In this document: positions 6,077 to 9,865 of the stretch, in pieces | Layout: each line of letters begins with the position of its first letter | Numbering within the stretch: position 1 is the first letter of the stretch | Origin: an uncultured Campylobacter sp. | Lineage (GTDB): Bacteria; Campylobacterota; Campylobacteria; Campylobacterales; Campylobacteraceae | Assembly: GCF_937997465.1 (NCBI RefSeq) | Contig: NZ_CALKTQ010000337.1 | Coordinates: forward strand, 1 to 9,865 | Reading direction: 5' to 3' | DNA length: 9,865 nt | Position numbers and translations under genes: made by a program | Notes under the pieces: model-generated | Told to the model about the DNA's origin: nothing | What the model saw: the letters and a program-made list of their open reading frames with translations, nothing else | The model's database searches: none

Positions 6077-7621
6077 ATGAACTACCCTTACGAAAATTTC
6101 GAGGATATGCTAAACGTTGCAGTAGATAAAAACGGCGGCGGTATCGCGATCTATACAGAAACTAGCAAGATTAGCTACAAGCAGCTACGCACAGACGCCT
6201 TTACGCTGGCTGCGTTTTTGCAAGGCATGGGCGTGAAAAAAGGCGACCGCGTCGCGATGATCGTAAATAACTCGCCCGAGTTTATCGCTAGCTACTTTGC
6301 CATCACGCTGCTTGGTGCCGTGGCCGTGCCGATAAATACCTTTTTAAAATACGAAGAATTCGAGTACATCATAAACGACTGCGGGGCGAAATTTCTCTTC
6401 GCCTCGGCCGAGCTAGCCAAAGAGATACGCGGGCTAGAGAGCAAAACTGCGATAAAAAAGATCGTCTGGATCGGCGATAGGGCCGAATTTGACGGAAACA
6501 ATATCGCCTACGCGCACGCGCTAAACTGCCGTATAGAGCTAAATTTGACCGACAAACCAAAGCTTGACGACCTAGCCCACATCATCTACACATCAGGCAC
6601 CACAGGCAAGCCAAAGGGTGCGATGATCAGCTACCGCAACCTCATCTCAAACGTCCGGGGCGCGCACGAGGTCTTTCACGTACGCACGAAAGATAGATTT
6701 GCCGTGTTTTTGCCGATGTTTCACAGCTTTACCCTCACGGCGATGGTGCTGCTACCGATATTTTCGGCGTGTTCGCTTATTTTAGTAAAGTCTATTTTCC
6801 CGTTTTCAAACGTCCTAAAACAAGTCCTGCTCAAACGCGCGACCGTATTTTTGGGCGTGCCCGCGATCTATACGGCTATCGGAAAAGCGAAAATCCCGTG
6901 GTATTTTCGCTGGTTTAACTGCATTAGGATTTTCATCAGCGGCGGAGCGCCTTTGGCTGAGCAGACTATCGCGGATTTTCGCGTTAAATTTCCGCGCGCG
7001 GTACTGATAGAGGGCTACGGCCTTAGCGAATGCTCGCCTATCGTCTCGGCAAACACGCTGCAAAAACAAAAAATCTCAAGCGTCGGCTTGCCGCTGCCGG
7101 GCTACGAAGTAAAATGCATAAACGACGAGATGATGGAGCTGCCAGCAGGCGAGGTTGGCGAGCTAATCGTAAAAGGCGACTGCGTGATGCAAGGCTACCT
7201 AAACATGCCAGACGCCACCGACGAAACGATCGTAAACGGCTGGCTGCGCACGGGCGACCTCGTTAAGATCGACGAGGAGGGCTATATCTTTATCGTCGAC
7301 CGCAAAAAAGACCTCATCATCTCAAAGGGCATCAACATCTACCCGCGCGAGATCGAGGAGGTGCTATTTAAGCTTCCAGAAGTCGAAGCCGCCGCGGTTA
7401 TCGGAGTCAGAGACGAGCACGCGGACGAGGAGGTTACGGCCTTTATCCAGTTTAAAGAGGATATGAGCCTGGACGAAAAAGATATCCGCGCGCATCTGAA
7501 AAAACACTTGGCGAATTTTAAAATTCCAAAGACGATTTATTTTAAAGACGAGCTGCCTAAAAACGCGACGGGCAAGGTGCTAAAGCGAGTTTTAAAAGAG
7601 CAGATAAAGGATGAAATTTAG
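6077..7621 (+). CDS. AMP-forming acyl-CoA synthetase (FadD-like)
   Basis: A 514-residue member of the ANL adenylate-forming superfamily, most like medium/long-chain fatty acid-CoA ligases. It would activate a carboxylic acid with ATP to an acyl-AMP and transfer it to CoA. Motifs in order are the P-loop YTSGTTGKPKG (171-181), FLPMFHSF (211-218), ISGGAPL (287-293), EGYGLSECSP (312-321), GWLRTGDL (388-395, Asp394 binding ribose), hinge DRKKDLIISKGINIYP (408-423), and the catalytic Lys500 in NATGKVLK. The protein has no signal or membrane segment and is full length. The ATG has a modest AAGG overlapping the fadL stop, 7 bases away. The position directly after a FadL-type porin is the classical vectorial-acylation pairing. 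The acyl chain length cannot be read from sequence, and an acyl-ACP synthetase role is possible. Confidence 0.92.
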   Translation: MNYPYENFEDMLNVAVDKNGGGIAIYTETSKISYKQLRTDAFTLAAFLQGMGVKKGDRVAMIVNNSPEFIASYFAITLLGAVAVPINTFLKYEEFEYIINDCGAKFLFASAELAKEIRGLESKTAIKKIVWIGDRAEFDGNNIAYAHALNCRIELNLTDKPKLDDLAHIIYTSGTTGKPKGAMISYRNLISNVRGAHEVFHVRTKDRFAVFLPMFHSFTLTAMVLLPIFSACSLILVKSIFPFSNVLKQVLLKRATVFLGVPAIYTAIGKAKIPWYFRWFNCIRIFISGGAPLAEQTIADFRVKFPRAVLIEGYGLSECSPIVSANTLQKQKISSVGLPLPGYEVKCINDEMMELPAGEVGELIVKGDCVMQGYLNMPDATDETIVNGWLRTGDLVKIDEEGYIFIVDRKKDLIISKGINIYPREIEEVLFKLPEVEAAAVIGVRDEHADEEVTAFIQFKEDMSLDEKDIRAHLKKHLANFKIPKTIYFKDELPKNATGKVLKRVLKEQIKDEI

Positions 7622-9348
7622 TGCGGTTTTTGATAGAGTTTATCGGCGGAGAGCAAAATTCTAAAATTTCCTCGCTCATAAAATGCAGCGAAAACGAGGC
7701 AAAAATTTTACGCCACCTGAGCAAAAACTACGTCGAGGGCACTCCGCAAAGTAGCGCTTACGACGTGCTTTGCGCTGTTTTTGGCAGCGAGGAGTATAAA
7801 TTTCTAGCAGGCCTTGCGGACGTAAAAAACCTGCTAGAAAGCGGCTGGATCGTGCAGGGCTTTTCTATATTTAAAAACCAAGGCGCAGAGGGTGCTGGCT
7901 CAAATTTACTAGGCATGCTTCACAGCGAGATCTCGCTATCGCCGCTTTTTCTAAAAATTTTAGAAGAGGGCGAGTTTGGGCTCACGCTGCCCTCAGTCGC
8001 GCCCTACGCCGATCACCTTGATTATCTAAAAGACCAGTTTTTGCGCGTGGAGCTTTACGGCAAGCTCTCGTTTTTTAGCAAAAACGTATCAAGCGACGCC
8101 AAAAACCGCCTCGAAAAAGACGTGAAAGAGCTAGAAGCCATCATCGAAAAACGGCTAAATTTAAGCAAAATTTCTATTTCCGTAGAGCAAATTTTCAAAG
8201 ACAACTCGCTAAACGACAAAGAGCAGCTGATTTTCCTTGCGCTTTTAAAGGAAGAGTATGTCGGCGAAACGGACGCCAACCGCGATCTAAACGCGCTTGT
8301 TGGGATTTTGAGCGCAGACGAATTTGAACGCATCAAAAACCGCGCCCTACTGGACGAGGGCTCAAAGCTGATCGAAAACGGCCTCATCGACTACGACGAG
8401 TCGCTAAACGCTTACGGCGGCTTTAGCAGGACGTTTTACATAACCGACGAAATTTTACAAAGCGTAATGCACCCCAAAACCGAGAGCAAAAGCAAAAAAC
8501 TAGCGCTAGAAACTCTCGTAAAAGAGCAAGAAATCTTTGAGCTCATCGAACCATCGACCGACATAAACGACGTCGTGCTGGACGTCAAAGTAAAGGAGCT
8601 GCTAGACGCGATCCTAAAGCAAGTGGATCGCCGCGTGCTGGCGCGCCTATCTAGCTGGGGCATCAAGTCGCGCAAAAACGTGGACGCCAAAATCATCTTT
8701 TACGGACCGCCTGGTACGGGCAAAACCATGAGCGCGCTAAGCCTCGCAAAGAGCCTAAAAAAGCAGGTTCTTAGCTTTGATTGCTCTAAAATTTTGAGCA
8801 AATACGTCGGCGAGAGCGAGCAAAACGTGCGTAAAATTTTCGACACTTACAAAGAAATCTGCGCCAAAAGCAAGAGCGAGCCAGTGCTACTACTAAACGA
8901 AGCTGATCAGTTTCTAAGCACGCGCGTCGAGGGCAACAGCGGCGCGGACAAGATGCACAACCAAATGCAAAATATATTTTTGGAGCAAATCGAGCGGTTT
9001 GAGGGCGTACTCATCGCCACGACGAACTTCTTGCAAAGCCTAGATATCGCGTTTTCTCGCAGGTTTGATTATAAGATCGAGTTTAAAAAGCCCGACCTCG
9101 CCGCTCGCCTTGCGATCTGGCGCAAAGTACTGCCCGAAAATGCGAGCTTTGAGGAAAATTTCGACGTCAAAGAGCTGGCTAAATTTGAGCTAAGCGGCGC
9201 GCAAATCATGCTCGCGCTCAAAAATACCGCGCTAAAAGTCGCCGTGCGCGAGGACGGGATATTTACGATGAGCGACTTTGAAAGCGAGATCAAACGCGAG
9301 ATGAGCTCAAATTTCGGCGAGGATAAGAAGGTTGGGTTTGACGGGTAA
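7621..9348 (+). CDS. Stand-alone p97/Vps4-like AAA+ ATPase with duplicated N-terminal module
   Basis: A 575-residue protein with one C-terminal classical AAA module and a roughly 300-residue N-terminal region. AAA motifs are Walker A GPPGTGKT (362-369), pore-loop SKYVGESEQNVR (393-404), Walker B VLLLNEAD (422-429; catalytic Glu427, but Asn426 where Asp is usual), sensor 1 Asn469 (IATTNF), arginine fingers Arg480/Arg481 (SRRFD), and a sensor-2-like SGAQI (525-529). The N-terminal region contains two similar segments, about 24-78 and 200-257, probably helical or winged-helix modules. There is no signal or membrane segment. The GTG at 7621 shares one base with the fadD TAG and has AAAGGA 9 bases upstream. 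The pore loop suggests substrate threading or complex remodelling in the cytoplasm. The substrate is unknown; the link to fatty-acid genes is by operon only. Confidence 0.9.
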   Translation: MRFLIEFIGGEQNSKISSLIKCSENEAKILRHLSKNYVEGTPQSSAYDVLCAVFGSEEYKFLAGLADVKNLLESGWIVQGFSIFKNQGAEGAGSNLLGMLHSEISLSPLFLKILEEGEFGLTLPSVAPYADHLDYLKDQFLRVELYGKLSFFSKNVSSDAKNRLEKDVKELEAIIEKRLNLSKISISVEQIFKDNSLNDKEQLIFLALLKEEYVGETDANRDLNALVGILSADEFERIKNRALLDEGSKLIENGLIDYDESLNAYGGFSRTFYITDEILQSVMHPKTESKSKKLALETLVKEQEIFELIEPSTDINDVVLDVKVKELLDAILKQVDRRVLARLSSWGIKSRKNVDAKIIFYGPPGTGKTMSALSLAKSLKKQVLSFDCSKILSKYVGESEQNVRKIFDTYKEICAKSKSEPVLLLNEADQFLSTRVEGNSGADKMHNQMQNIFLEQIERFEGVLIATTNFLQSLDIAFSRRFDYKIEFKKPDLAARLAIWRKVLPENASFEENFDVKELAKFELSGAQIMLALKNTALKVAVREDGIFTMSDFESEIKREMSSNFGEDKKVGFDG

Positions 9349-9533
9349 ATTCGGCTAAATTTGGCTTGCTGTTTGGCTAAGACGCGTTTTGCTAAATTTA
9401 CGCCGCTTGCAAGGCTTTATCGCGCATTCTTACAAATTTAAGCGTTAAATTCGTAGCTCTACGGGTGCAAATTTGACAAGCGATTCAAATTTATTGCAGC
9501 CCCAGCTACTCAAATTTGAAAAGGTTATCAAGC
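9349..9533. other. 185-base spacer after the ATPase gene
   Basis: It contains several AAATTT-type words and an isolated TTGACA (9473-9478) without a matching -10 at normal spacing. I see no convincing terminator hairpin or gene. The spacer separates the five-gene operon from the small membrane protein, so that gene may have its own weak promoter. Confidence 0.5.
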
Positions 9534-9785
9534 ATGAGTGATTTTTTACTACGCCAAACCAAGCTATTTTTAGGTATCGCAGCCGTTTGCGCTCCGCTAT
9601 GCACGGTCATCTACTTCATATCAAAAGAGTATTTTGATGAAATTTTAGTCGGCATTTTCATCACGTATATTTTCCTGCTCGTTGTTTTCGTTTTTAAATT
9701 CATCAAGCTACTTTTAGGCTTCAAGGACGAGAACAAAAAGCCCGTTTGGGAGCAAATTTTAACTTGGCTTTCAAATATAGTTTAG
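9534..9785 (+). CDS. Small two-helix membrane protein, unknown
   Basis: An 83-residue protein beginning MSDFLLRQTK. It has two hydrophobic helices, about residues 11-29 (LFLGIAAVCAPLCTVIYFI) and 38-60 (LVGIFITYIFLL...), then a charged stretch GFKDENKKP and an amphipathic end WEQILTWLSNIV. A TTG 18 bases upstream is in frame, but the ATG is preferred: AAAAGG (9519-9524) lies 9 bases before it and would be inside the coding region with the TTG start. I do not recognise the family. Phage-, toxin- and secretion-related small membrane proteins can look like this, but nothing nearby supports any of these. Confidence 0.65.
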   Translation: MSDFLLRQTKLFLGIAAVCAPLCTVIYFISKEYFDEILVGIFITYIFLLVVFVFKFIKLLLGFKDENKKPVWEQILTWLSNIV

Positions 9786-9795
9786 ATCGACGCGC

Positions 9796-9865
9796 TTAAA
9801 CGAGATCTTGCTCACCAAACCTCTCGCCCACTTTTAAAATTTCACCCCTTAGCCTCTCGTGTCCG
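9796..9865 (-). CDS. Possible C-terminal end of a convergent gene (partial)
   Basis: On the minus strand one frame is open from the window edge for 22 codons to a TAA at 9796-9798, reading GHERLRGEILKVGERFGEQD and ending LV. The composition looks like ordinary protein and the codons look like those of neighbouring genes. It would converge on the small membrane-protein gene with 10 bases between stops. The fragment is too short to assign, and a chance open frame of this length is quite possible. Confidence 0.4.
   Translation of the reverse strand, partial: GHERLRGEILKVGERFGEQDLV

Noticed and set aside
9516..9533. Upstream TTG start for the small membrane protein (extra MKRLSS)
   Set aside because: The AAAAGG ribosome site would then lie inside the gene, while it is ideally placed for the ATG at 9534.
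1..9865. Mobile element, CRISPR array or phage remnant
   Set aside because: I saw no transposase or integrase motifs, no regularly spaced direct repeats, and no attachment-site duplication next to either tRNA gene.

Overview
The window looks like chromosomal DNA of a Campylobacter-type epsilonproteobacterium. The signs are the very frequent word CAAATTTG and its variants, A/T-rich extended -10 promoters without a strong -35, and dense gene packing with 1-4 base overlaps. Protein style also fits (lysine-rich, short N-termini, OMPP1/FadL and TerC homologues). GC looks moderate by eye, richer than C. jejuni, which would fit the oral/intestinal group around C. showae, C. rectus, C. curvus or C. 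concisus. That placement is inference from composition, not a database match.

Left part, minus strand (1-3434). A tRNA-Pro(TGG), cut at its 3' end by the window edge, has a near-consensus promoter behind it. Upstream of it lie a MATE-family multidrug exporter and an AlkD-like DNA alkylation repair protein, coupled by a GTGA stop/start overlap. Next is a TerC-family membrane protein with a clear TATAAT promoter. An almost empty 327-base spacer follows, then a complete tRNA-Glu(TTC) with encoded CCA. The terC-alkD spacer holds a cluster of GCGTCAAA half-sites and an 11-bp inverted repeat.

Middle and right, plus strand (3504-9348). Five tightly packed genes form one likely operon: a small cysteine-containing lipoprotein, endonuclease IV (nfo), an OMPP1/FadL-type outer-membrane porin, a FadD-like acyl-CoA (AMP-forming) synthetase, and a stand-alone p97/Vps4-like AAA+ ATPase. 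Junctions are a 4-bp overlap, 0 bp, 9 bp and a 1-bp overlap. FadL and FadD would together import and activate exogenous long-chain fatty acids or similar hydrophobic acids. The ATPase has no obvious textbook role there. Its N-terminal half carries a duplicated module, and its Walker B aspartate is replaced by asparagine, which makes it the most interesting part of the window.

Right end. A 185-base spacer is followed by a small two-helix membrane protein (83 aa, unknown). The last 70 bases may be the C-terminal end of a convergent minus-strand gene. I saw no insertion sequence, prophage, CRISPR array or integron. This is mostly housekeeping/accessory metabolism, with a few odd proteins rather than a clear new defence or mobile system.
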